DNA of 64,000 nucleotides from Diprion similis. Taxonomy: Eukaryota; Arthropoda; Insecta; Hymenoptera; Diprionidae. The notes beneath the pieces were generated by a model. That model ran no database searches and was not told the DNA's origin. It saw only the letters and a program-made list of their open reading frames with translations. The position numbers and the translations under genes are program-made. Each line of letters opens with the position of its first letter. The stretch's first letter is position 1. The stretch lies in the NCBI RefSeq assembly GCF_021155765.1, contig NC_060108.1, positions 25,259,025 through 25,323,024 on the forward strand, written 5' to 3'. Below are positions 52,047 through 63,414 of this stretch, one piece after another.

Positions 52047-54694
52047 CTAATCTTCGTCTTCGTCTTCCTCATCTTCGTCGGGCGACGCTTCCCCAAGTAA
52101 CTCCTCTTCCTCTCCTGATCAAATGGTAGAGCAAAAAATATAGAAAGTTTGAATATATCGCTTAAAACTTAGGCTAACCATATCTCAAAAATTATTAAAA
52201 ACAAGACGATCGCGATTTACCCATGGGGGGAAGATCTGGGGCCGGCAAGTGAGCAATACGCCATTCTTCTTCCTGTTCAAAAGTTGGATCTTGAACCTCC
52301 ATCACTTCTGGTCCAATTTTGTATTGATCTTGCACAACTGGCATATTCGGTGGCGTGTAATTGTACGCAGTAAACTTATGCCCCCAGCCGATGTACAAAT
52401 TAGCAAATTTTCTATCGGATGTTGCAAATTGTCATAAATTATATTCATTCTTTGATTGCCTTGTTTTTTTCACCTCATAAATATTGTTACCACAGATTCA
52501 ACGCTCACTTTCCAGTTGCGAATGCAAAAGCTCCCGGCCAAAGATTTGACCGAACAATGGCGACAGCCAAGTCAGGTTGAATCAAGGAAGACTGCCTCAC
52601 TGTCCAGGCTGGAATTGCATCTAAAGATGCATCTTCCGACAGAGGAGTCAAGAGGGGAGGACCAACTTCCTTCTGCTCTGCTTCAGGAGCCCCTTCATCG
52701 TCCTCGTTCTCTTCTTCTTCTTCCGCAAATTCTTCCTGCAACAGCGCCAGAGTTCGATTAAATAGATATACAGTTTTTCTTGGGCATATTTCACCTCATC
52801 TTCTTCCGCAGCATTTGGATTCAACCACGTGGTTCGACCCTGTTTCAGAATATGCTGTCTGTGGTGACACCAGTTCGACATTGTAGGGTCAATCAGGTCC
52901 TTCAATGGCAGGGGATCGTAGTGAGGATTTTCCGAAATATTATCGCCTGGAAATCAGACGAAAGTCGTTTTCTGCACTTAATTCAGGATAAAATCCTAAA
53001 CGCAATATTCTCCGAGTATCCAATAATAAGTCTGTTTATAAATTGACATCCATAGTTACCGAGTCCTTCTTCCTCTTCACCGATCTCTTCCTCTTCATCG
53101 CCACCGAAATTGTACCATCCAATTGGTGATATCGAAGTAGCAGCGGTGATGCGAGCGATTTGAGCTCGTAAATAATTTTTCTCGGTTCCCGGAAACGGAG
53201 GAAAGGTGTAAATCTGTTACAGTCGATTAATTCGAATATCAAAATCGACCTGCGCCTTAACAAGAATAATATTTACTTCGAAAAATATCATCCCGCAAAA
53301 ATAAGTACCGGTGTTTCAAGATTTCCCGTAAAAGAACGGACCATCAATCGCGCAGCAATTATTTGCTGAGCAGTTACCGTCGGCAGTTCAACCCACTCAT
53401 CAAGTCCAGGTGACGTCGATACAAAGTACGTCTATTCGTGAGAGAAAGGGAATGACAAAAAATAATTGACATCTTCTCGCAGTCAAGGATTACCTTTTTG
53501 TTCAAACCAGTCCCGCTCCTTTCCGAAGGGATTTCCGGCGGTGGTTTCCAGTGGGCCTCAGGCAACGGCGGGAAATTCAAAACGAGGTGTTTCTCTTCGA
53601 CGGTTGTTTTATTCGACTGCATCTCCGTGGCTAAAACTGCGTCCACAGCCTCTTTCGTAGCCTCGTCTTGATTCTCATTCACCGTTTCGGATTCATCTTT
53701 ATCGCGCACCGTTTGCTCTGCAGCTTCCGATTCCTGGAGCAAAACACGATCATGAATGAACAATAGCGAGTGGCTTTTAATTGCTAGCTTGTATTGACAT
53801 AAACTTCGCTGACGAAGAGAATTTCACACCTCTATTCGACGGTTGATCTCCTCTTCCTGAAGGTCCGCTTCCACAACCCAATAACTCTTCGGCCTACCGA
53901 GTATTTTTCCCCAAAATCTGAGAACCGGAAGTGCAAACTCAGGTCAGTTTTATTCGCTGAAATTAGACTGCCACGATGATTTTATCCACACTCCGAGACT
54001 TGCCGGACATTTTCTATAGGGTTGCTCGCCATGAGCTTGCGGATCGACAGGTTCAGGATCACCATTTCAGCTCGTGGCAATCCCACTCCGGTCTGTTCGA
54101 AGTAATAAAGCAGGTCCAGCATGTTCGGCTTCCTCCGCTTTGTCTCGTCCTCTTCATCGTCTCCTGCAGGATCTTCCTCGCCATTTTTCGATGTCTGAAC
54201 CGGCTGCTCGGGAGAGAATTTTTTAGGTGAATTGTGCATGCAAAATTGGGACAAAGTTTGCCCCCCAAACAGTGGCGTTTTGTCGAGAAATCACGGAACA
54301 GACCCGAAACAACTCGATCAGCTTTTTCGCGTCCTGATATTGAGCCGGAGGGACGTAAAGGTCGCGAAGATGGTCCTTCTTGCTCCGGAATCGATCCTCC
54401 TTGAGCTGTCGACTGTACTGTTCAAAAATGTCAACGGCATTCTTGGGCCTCTCGGCGAGGATCTTATTGAGAACGTCGGTGAGGTGATCGTACCTGTAAA
54501 ATCAGTGATTGCCTCACTTCGAATAGCTTTGCTAAAAGAATGGCTATAAATGAAAACGCGGACGTGAAAACTCACAGGCTGTCTCCAGACTCGGGGCTGT
54601 GCTTTTGAAGGAACTTTTTTGCTCGCCTAATGTCGTGCTCCACACAGGGCAAATCGGCCGGCGGAACTTCCTCGATGTTGTAACTAAACGCCAT
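52047..54694 (-). CDS. RSPH4A: Radial spoke head protein 4/6 homologue
   Basis: Eleven coding exons on the minus strand: 54576-54694, 54304-54493, 54004-54203, 53830-53917, 53494-53733, 53309-53431, 53060-53213, 52795-52946, 52509-52735, 52221-52411 and 52047-52114, giving about 583 residues. RSPH4A is a head component of radial spokes in 9+2 axonemes. Landmarks are [54 protein letters not shown]-like [85 protein letters not shown] and an acidic tail. Introns are all short (59-113 bp). Intron 3 (53918-54003) is GC-AG: exon 3 ends CG|GCAAGT and exon 4 starts A, restoring R-FWGK. The exon 2/3 junction has a weak donor (GTCTGT) and is the least certain. Confidence 0.93.
53918..54003 (-). other. 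GC-AG intron in RSPH4A
   Basis: The donor is GCAAGT instead of GTAAGT and the acceptor is TTCTCAG. Only this junction restores the conserved R-FWGKILG reading and the phase 2 to phase 2 join. GC-AG introns are a known minor class of U2 introns, usually with an otherwise strong donor, as here. Confidence 0.85.
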
Positions 54695-57253
54695 CTTTTC
54701 AGGTGTTCAACCGCTCTTCACGTCATCGATTGCGATCCTGGCAGCACAGAAGTTGCGAAAAAAGTGACAAATTTGGAGTAATTAAACATGGGATCACCTT
54801 TGTGCAATTATATGACAGATGTTTTAGCGATGCTCTGATCGTTAGTGACCGGAAGCCATTGAGACGTGACAGAATTCATACCTAAATGACAATTGAAGCG
54901 GTCAAAACTGCACATGATGAACAGAAGAAGAATCAATAAATTTACAAACTATTTTTCCTAATGCTGATTAAAGAGTTTATTTTGATTCAATCACCTTCAT
55001 ACTTTGATGATTGATTGAGTTGAACGAGTTTTCTATCTTTGGATCGAGGAAGTTTTTGTTCCAGAGGCGAAAATGGTATATCCTGAAACTAGATAGAAGA
55101 ACTATGTTGCACGTGTAGTAGCGAATTTTAATCTAGTATTCGTCACGCTAGTTATTAGATTCAAGGTCCTCCGATCGAAATTCGGCCCACGCTATTTCCC
55201 CTAATTAGCTATTGCAGCGGAAAATTATCTTCCGCCCTAATTAATATAACGAAGCTGAAATTATAAATATGACGAGAGCCTCCCACTAGTGATTTCCTGC
55301 CGAGCCTGCGATCTATTAAATTATCGTTTCTAGATGAATAACAAGAAGAAAGAAAATGTCATGTGATTGTGAAAAAGTCCATGGTTATTTACCGAACTCT
55401 ATAAGTTTACACGACCATCGGGGTAAAAAAGTGTCTGACAAAAACTTAAGTTTTACTCGATGATTTGATTTCGGTACTGTATTCGCGAAAGTCTTATTCC
55501 GCGAACTTAGGCAGCTGAATTTTTCTGGAACTCGATACCAAAGATTACACATTTATACATGTATATGTATGATTGTATATGCATAAACAGTTATTTAATA
55601 TCGTTGCGCAATACTGACTATGAATGAGCAACCGGGTGAATGTCGTGTATTTATGAATCAAAATAGAATTGAATAATGTCCGAACGAAAAGATGACACAC
55701 GCGTTTGTCGCTTCCTATCGTATCGCTTCACATCCTGAAGCACGTCGGTATCGGATGGCCCAAATACAAACGTTGCCTCGAGGCTATTCGCCGTTTCCTC
55801 CGACGCCCACTGTGTTAACACAATTCTTTATTCACTATCTATCGCCTCAGCCCTGCTCATTTTGCGATCGATTCATCGTCCGGAACTAGTTTTTTTTCCT
55901 GTTAATTTTTATTCCTCTTCTTGTCGCTTCGTTATGTGTTTAGGTTCCCTTTTTTTGCATCGCCAGGGTATCGCAAACAGCGGTATCGTGGCGCAGGAGG
56001 AACGCGAATAGTCAACTTATTTCTTGTTCATTTGGCGGTGTGGAAAATCCAGTAAATTTTAAAGAATTAAATTCACCAAAAAGATATTTTTTAAATTCGT
56101 AGATACGGCTATAACAAGAATTTACTTCAACCTTCGAATTACTTTGAAACGATCACTACAAATTATGTAATTTGTATTCACTGCGAGATGTAACTATTTT
56201 TTGTGATCGATATCCTTTGGTTTTCGCGTAAAGTTATGCCATTATTATATGCATTTCAGTTGATTAATTCATTAATTGAATCATTATAGGGTCTCAATAT
56301 CGATCCTTCGATTGACTATAAAATCAATTAGTACGAGAGCAAGAATGAAAATTGAATGAAATGAAGCTCGCTCCAAACGTTCACATTGTGTAATTGCCAA
56401 AATGAACGCCCCCAAAGATAAGGTTGTCGCATTATGTTTAACGAGGAATTTATAATCCCCCGACGTAATTTTTTCCCGGTAGATCGTCCCGTGAGGATTG
56501 AATGCTTTTTCGTCGTACGAACATGTACAAATTATATCAATTAACGGTATAACATTCAGAATGAAAATGAGACAAAATAAATTTTTCTGCGTAAAAAAAA
56601 GTCGGATGCGGAGGAAAAATACGAGGCCTTCGTTAACCCTCGAGGAAGCGGTATTTTAAAAGATTGCTCTCGTCCTTCTCGACGATTCATCATTCTCCTT
56701 CCATCCTGCAAGTCCTTCAACCCGCACCAAAGCACCTGCCCCAGGACTCGGGATGAACGCTTGTATTCGGCCGTCTGTTGCTAAAGACTTTTGGGGAAAG
56801 ATTTTCGCGCGTATCCTTTCCCCTCCTCGAGGGATGTTCACGGATTTCCAAAGTCAGAAGGAATTCCTCGTTGTTTCTGCGCCGGGGCTTCGAGGCTGGG
56901 CGTCGGAAGTTCCTGGCTATGAATGACCGACAACGCCGACCCCCCACCCCGACGCCATCTCCATCGGGGGTCGCTTCTCTCTCCGTATCTCTGGCCCTGC
57001 TCTGCATCTTCCGTTTAGTTACTCGTGAGTTGCCACACGGGCATCAACCGCGCTGTGGTTTCTTGCCTTGCAGAGTTTGTTCGAGTTCCGTGCGCACCAT
57101 CACGCACGCGCTTCGTTCCTCCAGGACTCTCTCGAGAGACCGGCACTGAACATCAGACTCGAATTAAAACGATCAAAATCAAAATCCGCCGAACCTGGGA
57201 CCGGAAGGATACGGATAAGGACACCAGAGGACCGGTGTCCAGAGGTTTTCGCC
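54695..57253. other. Region upstream of RSPH4A, no gene named
   Basis: The first few hundred bases should contain the RSPH4A promoter. 54.9-56.6 kb is AT-rich with nothing I can call. 56.6-57.25 kb is GC- and CpG-rich with several overlapping open frames on both strands, the composition of a promoter or first exon. Confidence 0.4.
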
Positions 57254-58152
57254 ATGGATCGCCGACGCGATTGGTGAGTAGATTTTTCACTCCGATCTTA
57301 AATGACTTTTGGAATACGGATTCCTTTTAATGTAGTTCAAATTTCCCGCGCTCCTGGTCAGCGTCTATATCGCTTAATTCGTTTTTACTTACCTAATTCA
57401 TCATCAATTCATTCACGATTCCGACTCGTGACCGATCTCGTGCATCGTACAGAACCGGTTAAATCGATTCCACGAAGATTCGGAGACATTGACGTTTCTC
57501 CAATCTAAAGAGTGATTAGTTTGATGAACCGCGTTGAGAGGATTTCGTTCTTTACCGTGAACAAGGCTTTAGTCTTAAATTACCTCTTCTAAGTAGTCAA
57601 AGCCGGACCAATACCCATGCATATTGACACAGCAATCACTCCCGATTCTCGGGCACTCGGTCCTGTCACCCGTTAATTAGAAATTCAAATGCCGATAGAG
57701 TTGAATCCCGAGTTTGGAGAATCGAGACCCGAACTCTGGAGCAATTATTTCTCCCCTAGATCATCCCCTAGATCATGATTCAATTCTACACTCTCGCTTT
57801 CGACTTGATCGATATTTCGAGCACGATATCGCAAGTTTTTGCACGTTCTTCGCGGAGGGAATCCTAGAAAGCCAGTCGGATGCGGTACTCGTGCAGCATC
57901 CGGCTGATCGTGAGACGAAGAATTTGAGAGGAGTAGCGCACGGTGGCTGCGAGGCTTCAGTCAGTGTTCGACTCCCGTCCGAGACGGAGTGCGTTGTTAC
58001 AGCCGAAAACGATCGAGTGTGCCGGCTTGCCGGAGGGAAAAGACTTCGAGGAGAGAATTTCGGCAGAACCTCAACTGCAGCGAGGACTCCCTTGTCCAGG
58101 TCCCGGGCCCTTCGATTCCGGCACTGAGCGACATGCCTGCCTCGAACACGCG
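57254..58152 (+). other. Candidate first two coding exons of an unknown plus-strand gene
   Basis: An ATG in excellent context (gccATGG) at 57254 runs 20 bases (MDRRRD, then TG) to a strong GTGAGT donor at 57274. A second open segment at 58003-58152 begins after TTACAG, fits phase 2 and ends before GTCAGT. Joined, it would encode about 56 residues including FRQNLNCSEDSLVQVPGPS and ALSDMPASNTR, then continue beyond phase 2. The region is GC-rich, unlike its surroundings. I recognise no family. No confirmed third exon is visible, although 60108-60217 could splice in phase. This is a gene-start hypothesis, not a firm call. Confidence 0.3.
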
Positions 58153-61100
58153 GTCAGTCGATCTCATCTTCTTATCATCCTTAAGCTGCATCCTTAAGCT
58201 GCAGCTCTTAGGACCAGAATTTTACTAACAATAAGACCTATCAGATGTCCTTTCTCTCTCTCTCGGTCTTATCACGATCGAGCTATTAAATTTGATGATA
58301 AGACCTCGCATGGACGAAGCTTGCGAAGCGTGTGACGGATTCATCTGTCAAAACATTCTCGCGTTCGGAAAATACTTCACATTTTCTCACAATCCCTGCA
58401 AGTCTTTGTTAGGGTGACTCGCTTTGCGGGGGGTAAAATATACCGAATTTCTACATTTCTGCACGCATCCGGTGATCGAAACGCACTTATTATACGAGTT
58501 GAAATAACAATAAAAAAAAAAACAGTGTCATGTGATTTAAGATTTACACTAATTGATAGATTTTCATGAATAAAATTTTTAGAACTCGTACTAGAATATC
58601 TACATCACTCTATAATTAATTTTAAAAAGCGCGGGAACCGAACGAGTTGTACAAAATAGTTTTTCTCCAAAAGCGTCACTCGGTCTGATTTCCGAATAAC
58701 CGAAGCATTCGGTTAACCGGATTTTATGCCTTCGATGAACACTCGCAACTGATCTTTGTCAAAATGTTGTCGTCTAAAAAATCTAGGGCTTTGGTTTCAC
58801 TGCCGAACATTTTAAAAAGAAAGGCGAAATAAAAAATCAATTAGAAAAATATAGGCGAAGAGAATAAAAAGTAGGAAAAATAAATATCGCATGCTTATAG
58901 TTTACGCGCTGGTTTCATTTCTGCCTTTTTGATACGATGACGTTTTTCGCAATTAATATACCTGCCCTTCGGGATACATTCAGATGTCGTATTAATACCT
59001 GCGTATAACGCTGCGTGTATATTTCACCGGTGATTTAGCGTTACAACTCTGTGCTACACCTGTTTTACACAAAGGGTTATTGTTGCGAGCTTTCATCTCT
59101 TTGAATCCATGTTCTAAAAAAAAAGGGGGGGGAGAGGGGGGAGCGCATGGGAGATAAAGGAATAAAAAATTCCTGCAACTTATCCCGAGCTTGGCAGGAC
59201 AATGCATGGCTTATGTTAATAGCCACGGCCCTCGCGTGGCTATTCCTCGTCCTTACTTCTGGTCATAGTAAGTGTATTTAGATAGTAAAATTGAGCTAAA
59301 CTTGCCCTTGGGAGTGCCCACGACGCTTATGCATAACGAACGAAGGCCGGTCAAGGCTGCGCGACTAATCGGTACCATTTGGTGACCAATCGTCGGTGTC
59401 GACCGGAAACTGTGGTCATCGATCGTCGATCAGGCTCGTAAAACATCTTCGGCAATGCCACTCAACTCCTAGGCACTAAATTTAAACACACGAAGTTTGT
59501 CACTCGGTACATTTTAATACGCAGATCATTCGCTGTTTATTTTTTATATATATTTGTTGCCTGACGTACTTACAAACAGAAAGAGAGATAAAAATAGAGA
59601 GAGAGAGGAAAAGAGTTAAAATCGGTTGGAATTTCCTAGAATTCAGTCACGCCGCATCGTTTTTAATAGAAATTATATTATCCATTTTGAGTAACTGGTA
59701 GCAACAATTTTGATTCGCGAAATTTGTAAAAAGTTGGATTTTCGTCTCTTCAATATCGAAATTCCTTTCAAGATTGCTGACGAGTATGAAGCCGATTACT
59801 ATAAATATTATAATCGTCACCAAAAAACCATTACACTGGAAAATTTCGTTCTCAGACTGAAAGAACACGGCATGGCAGCTGCATTATCAAGCCTCGTCGA
59901 GTCTTGCACATCGTCTGACGGATTTATAAATCCCTCCGCTTTTGTCTTTCGGTACTAAATTTCACCGCTTTGATCCTGGGACACAGGTTCTTCATTCTCT
60001 CGTCACACCGTGCAGAGCCTTACACATAACTATACAGTATACAAAGGAGAGTCGTAAGCCCCGAGGACTATCAATCCCAGACGTGTAAAAAGAATGAAAA
60101 AAATTGCAATTCTCTCAGCGGACGATTTTCAGATTTCACTGCAATCACTGCAATCGTCTTTGTCTTCCGTGATATTCAGACTGAACACGAATCCTCGAGT
60201 TTCTCACCCTCAGGGTATGTTTTTCCTGGCGTCTCCCGTTTTTGTCACACGTCCTAATCCCACTTCCGCCCTCTTCCTTTCCCTGAGATTCTAATGCGCA
60301 GTCTAACGAACGAACGACTGGCTCATCTGATCCAAGCAGAATTATTTATCAACTCCTCGGCATAATCAGCAGCGATTGTCACTTTGGTAGCGTCCATTCC
60401 TTCGAATAACGTCGGCACACCATGGTGCCGAGTAAACCAGCTCCGTTCCTGTAGCGATATGATATTTCATGGGCTATTTCAAAGCGCAAGAGAATAAGCG
60501 TCTATTTCCGTAACGCGGTGCCGACGACGCTCCTTCGATGCGGTTTAGGACACCGAGTTTCTGCTCCTGAAAATCTTGCTCAATTCTCAACGCGATTTAT
60601 GTATCCTTGCAATATATGACACCAAATTAGCACTCTCGAGCCGGGGTTAACGGCGGAGAACCACTGCTCGTGGAGGGTTGACGATTAGCGTGAGTTAATG
60701 AGGGACCCTGTGTTCGTTGGGATGAAGCTTTGAAGAAGCCGACTGGGTTTATAAACCGTTCACCGAGTGTATGTAACCGTTTTCCGGGCCTTCGAAGCTC
60801 TCTACCGCATATAGTCCGCTGCTAGTTAACCGTAATCGGGATGCGTAGACGTAGCACAGATTGTAGTGCCCAACTATGCGTCTCATTAAAACGTCGAAGG
60901 AGCGAAAGGACTCCACTAAAATTCGACTGGAACGGAATAGCTCAGTTGGGACGGTTTGTCCCGAGGGAATAGTTGTAGAAAATTATTTATAGCCTACCAT
61001 GATTTTCAAATCGATTCATTCGTTATTCAACTTGCAAAATTGAAATAGCGAAGCAAATTATTACCAAGGCACGATTCGGCGATGGCTGTTCTCCGAATCG

Positions 61101-61880
61101 AAATTTCATCGTCACGTGACATTGATCAATGTACATACCGATGACATGACACGGACACTAATGTTTTTGATTCTATTCACGTCGAGTGGAAACGCCCGCG
61201 ATGTAAAACTCGCCTTTCGCGCATCATTTTAGCGACGATCCGAGTCCATGGTGACGTCGGCGACGTCACATCACCGTCGCCAGACGCCCACATCACCCCC
61301 TCCGTCAAGGGTGAGGGAAACCGACTGTGGCAACCTGTTGCTTCGACTTTTCTCGTCTCCCTCGGCAGCCAGACGCCTGTCTCGTCTCCGTCTCGCTCCG
61401 ACTTCTGGAGTCCGAATGACGTCGCCTTCCTCGTTACTCGAACCGAGGTGCTGAGCTCCTGCTCCCGGAAGGCCTCAGACGACGTCCTCTCTTTCAATCT
61501 CGTGCCAAGCGTTGGTTAAATTTCTCTTTCTTTTTCACCCAGTGACACGTGGGTTTGGCGTCCTCTTCGAATCTCGACGTTCAGTCTGCCGCCTCCACAG
61601 GATACTGAAACCTTGATCATCATTTTTGTCTAATAGAAAAGCGCGCCGAACGTTCTCGTCTCTGTCCCACCAGCCTCATCCTTGGATCCTTATCGCTCAC
61701 ACCAGAGCCTGGAGTGCAGCTGGCGATGTCAAGGGTCCACATTTTGGGCCAATACACAGGCTGTGTTTTATTTTCATTAATTAAAATCCACAGTTATCTC
61801 GGAACCGAGCGATGCAATAGGGCCGCAAATAATCTCCGTGGTATCGGCTTAATTCGTTACCATGGAACTGCACAAGCAAT
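58153..61880. other. No gene supported
   Basis: Mixed composition. An 88-codon open frame at 59695-59958 (containing REICKKLDFRLFNIEIPFK) and the stretch 60094-60294 are the only parts with protein-like composition, and neither has good splice or homology support. A CRE-like inverted pair lies at 61251-61269. Confidence 0.4.
61251..61269. promoter_or_regulatory. Inverted pair of CRE-like sites
   Basis: gtgacgtcggcgacgtcac is a 19-base inverted repeat with a single unpaired centre base and carries two TGACGTC half-palindromes head to head. It lies in a locally GC-rich, CpG-rich block (about 61.2-61.7 kb). CREB/ATF binding is a family-based inference, and no target gene is assigned. Confidence 0.3.
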
Positions 61881-62358
61881 CTATCCGGCGAAATTAATTT
61901 TAATAACCTTGATCTTGCTGGAGAGGAACACTCTCGGTCTCTGTTCCGTCATGAACAGCCACACCGTAGTGTGGTCCTCTCGATTTGCGCCCGCGGCATT
62001 ACATCCGCTATGCGATTCACTCCTTGGGTCCATGTCCCATAAATCATATTTAACTGTCGCGGGCGGCGAAGATCTTTCGCGATCGTAAACGGCAAGGGAT
62101 GCGAATTCGCTCTTAGCAAACTCATCTTCGCACCGTTGCCGCTGCTGCATGTAGAAGTCTCTATACCTAAAGTCAAGGGCCAGATTGTCGTCGAGTTCTT
62201 TTCTCAAAATTACATTTTCTCCTTCCGGCCTGTGATCCTTGGCTCGAATTAACGTCCAAGAGAACGCTTCGCAAGCTCGGCATTCCTCTTTATGCTCTGA
62301 AATTATTCCGGCACCTTCAACAATCAGCTGCCCACATTCCCCACCATAGAGCTTCCTC
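61881..62358 (-). other. Unexplained 160-codon open frame on the minus strand
   Basis: The frame is open from just after a TAG at 62359-62361, which could be a splice acceptor (gataattag), down to the stop at 61881. It contains GGECGQLIVEGAGIISEHKEE, CRACEAFSWTLIRAKDHRPE, RKELDDNLALDFRYRDFYMQ and QRQRCEDEFAKSEFASLAVYDRER (each reported in part). The composition is hydrophilic and protein-like, and codons show a purine-first, pyrimidine-last bias over the middle part. I recognise no family. An overlapping plus-strand frame (61714-62088) is also open, which weakens the case. It is possibly an exon, possibly chance. Confidence 0.25.
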
Positions 62359-62510
62359 TAATTATCACCATTATTTGGAACAATTCCGTACGCGGGAATT
62401 AGAATGAGCGAATCAGGGAGGCTCGGAATTCCGTTTCAAGCGCACAGTCGAATTAAATTGGGGCTAAACTTTGAGGGTCGAGATTGATTGCAGCGGTAAA
62501 CTATGCAAAC

Positions 62511-62531
62511 AAAAAAAAAAAAAAAAAAAAA
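62511..62531. repeat. Poly(A) tract, 21 bases
   Basis: An uninterrupted run of A. It could be the tail of a plus-strand retroposed sequence, but no element is recognised upstream. Confidence 0.85.
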
Positions 62532-63397
62532 TACGGGGGAAAAGATGGACGAGATGCTAGGAATCGGGTGCGCTCACGTGGTGATGGCCACAGGTATACC
62601 ATCCGTATCCTCAAGCGCCTGATCCTGCTCTCCAGCAGGTTCGACCTGGACCGACTAGGCGCTCGTTATGTCCGTTCCATTAATTTTCTATTCAAAGATT
62701 TGGAGTCGCCCACGATTATGTCGCTCGTGACGATTCTATCGAGTGTGTAAGCAGCAGAAGTATAGCTGTTGTGAGTAGAATTCCTAAGCTTTTAGAGCTC
62801 TGCTTTCTATTTATTTTTTTATTTTTCGCGGATGATCGTTGTTATTTGTTATTTTTTATTCTCAGCCGTTCAAGCACGTCCGCGTTTACACCACGGAAGG
62901 AAATTCTGCGGTTATGAGCTATGATGATAAAATCTACTGAAATTCCTGTACCCTGAGATGAGAATCAATGACCCATAGCCTGCAACATTTTGCGGCAAAA
63001 CCTCCCGCTGCGGGCTGCAATTGCGGTTTGGTAACCGCAGCATCATGCCTCGGCCAATGAGACTGTCTGGGACCACAACTTGGGGGATTACCTCCCAGCT
63101 CTCAGCTCTTGGTAATCTCAGTAAAAAGTAAAGAGCTTTCGAGGCGCTGATGGGTTCGAGTAAGGGTGTGTAGGAGCGTTTCGATTCTTGTTCGATTACC
63201 AGGAGACTCGGCCTGGATCTTGGAGAACAAAAACAAAAATTGGAAATCGGTCCAGATGTGTTCTAAGAAACGCCGCGACTGCGAATCAGTTAAGGGTGGT
63301 AAGATTATTGCGAGAATAGTGATATAAAAAATATCAATCCCGTTTTTAATATAAGTATAAAAGCTAAATTGTTTTATAATTTTTATCCACTGAGTTC

Positions 63398-63414
63398 TTT
63401 TTTTTTTTTTTTTT
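63398..63414. repeat. Poly(T) tract, 17 bases
   Basis: An uninterrupted run of T near the window end. No adjacent element is recognised. Confidence 0.85.

Noticed and set aside
56656-57330. Several overlapping frames in the GC-rich block, including a signal-peptide-like start at 56922
   Set aside because: GC-rich DNA opens many frames. Only the ATG at 57254 has both a strong start context and a strong donor. I kept that one as a hypothesis.
60935-60990. tRNA-like string (tagctcagttgg)
   Set aside because: Only the D-arm-like string is present. There is no anticodon arm, T-arm or acceptor pairing.
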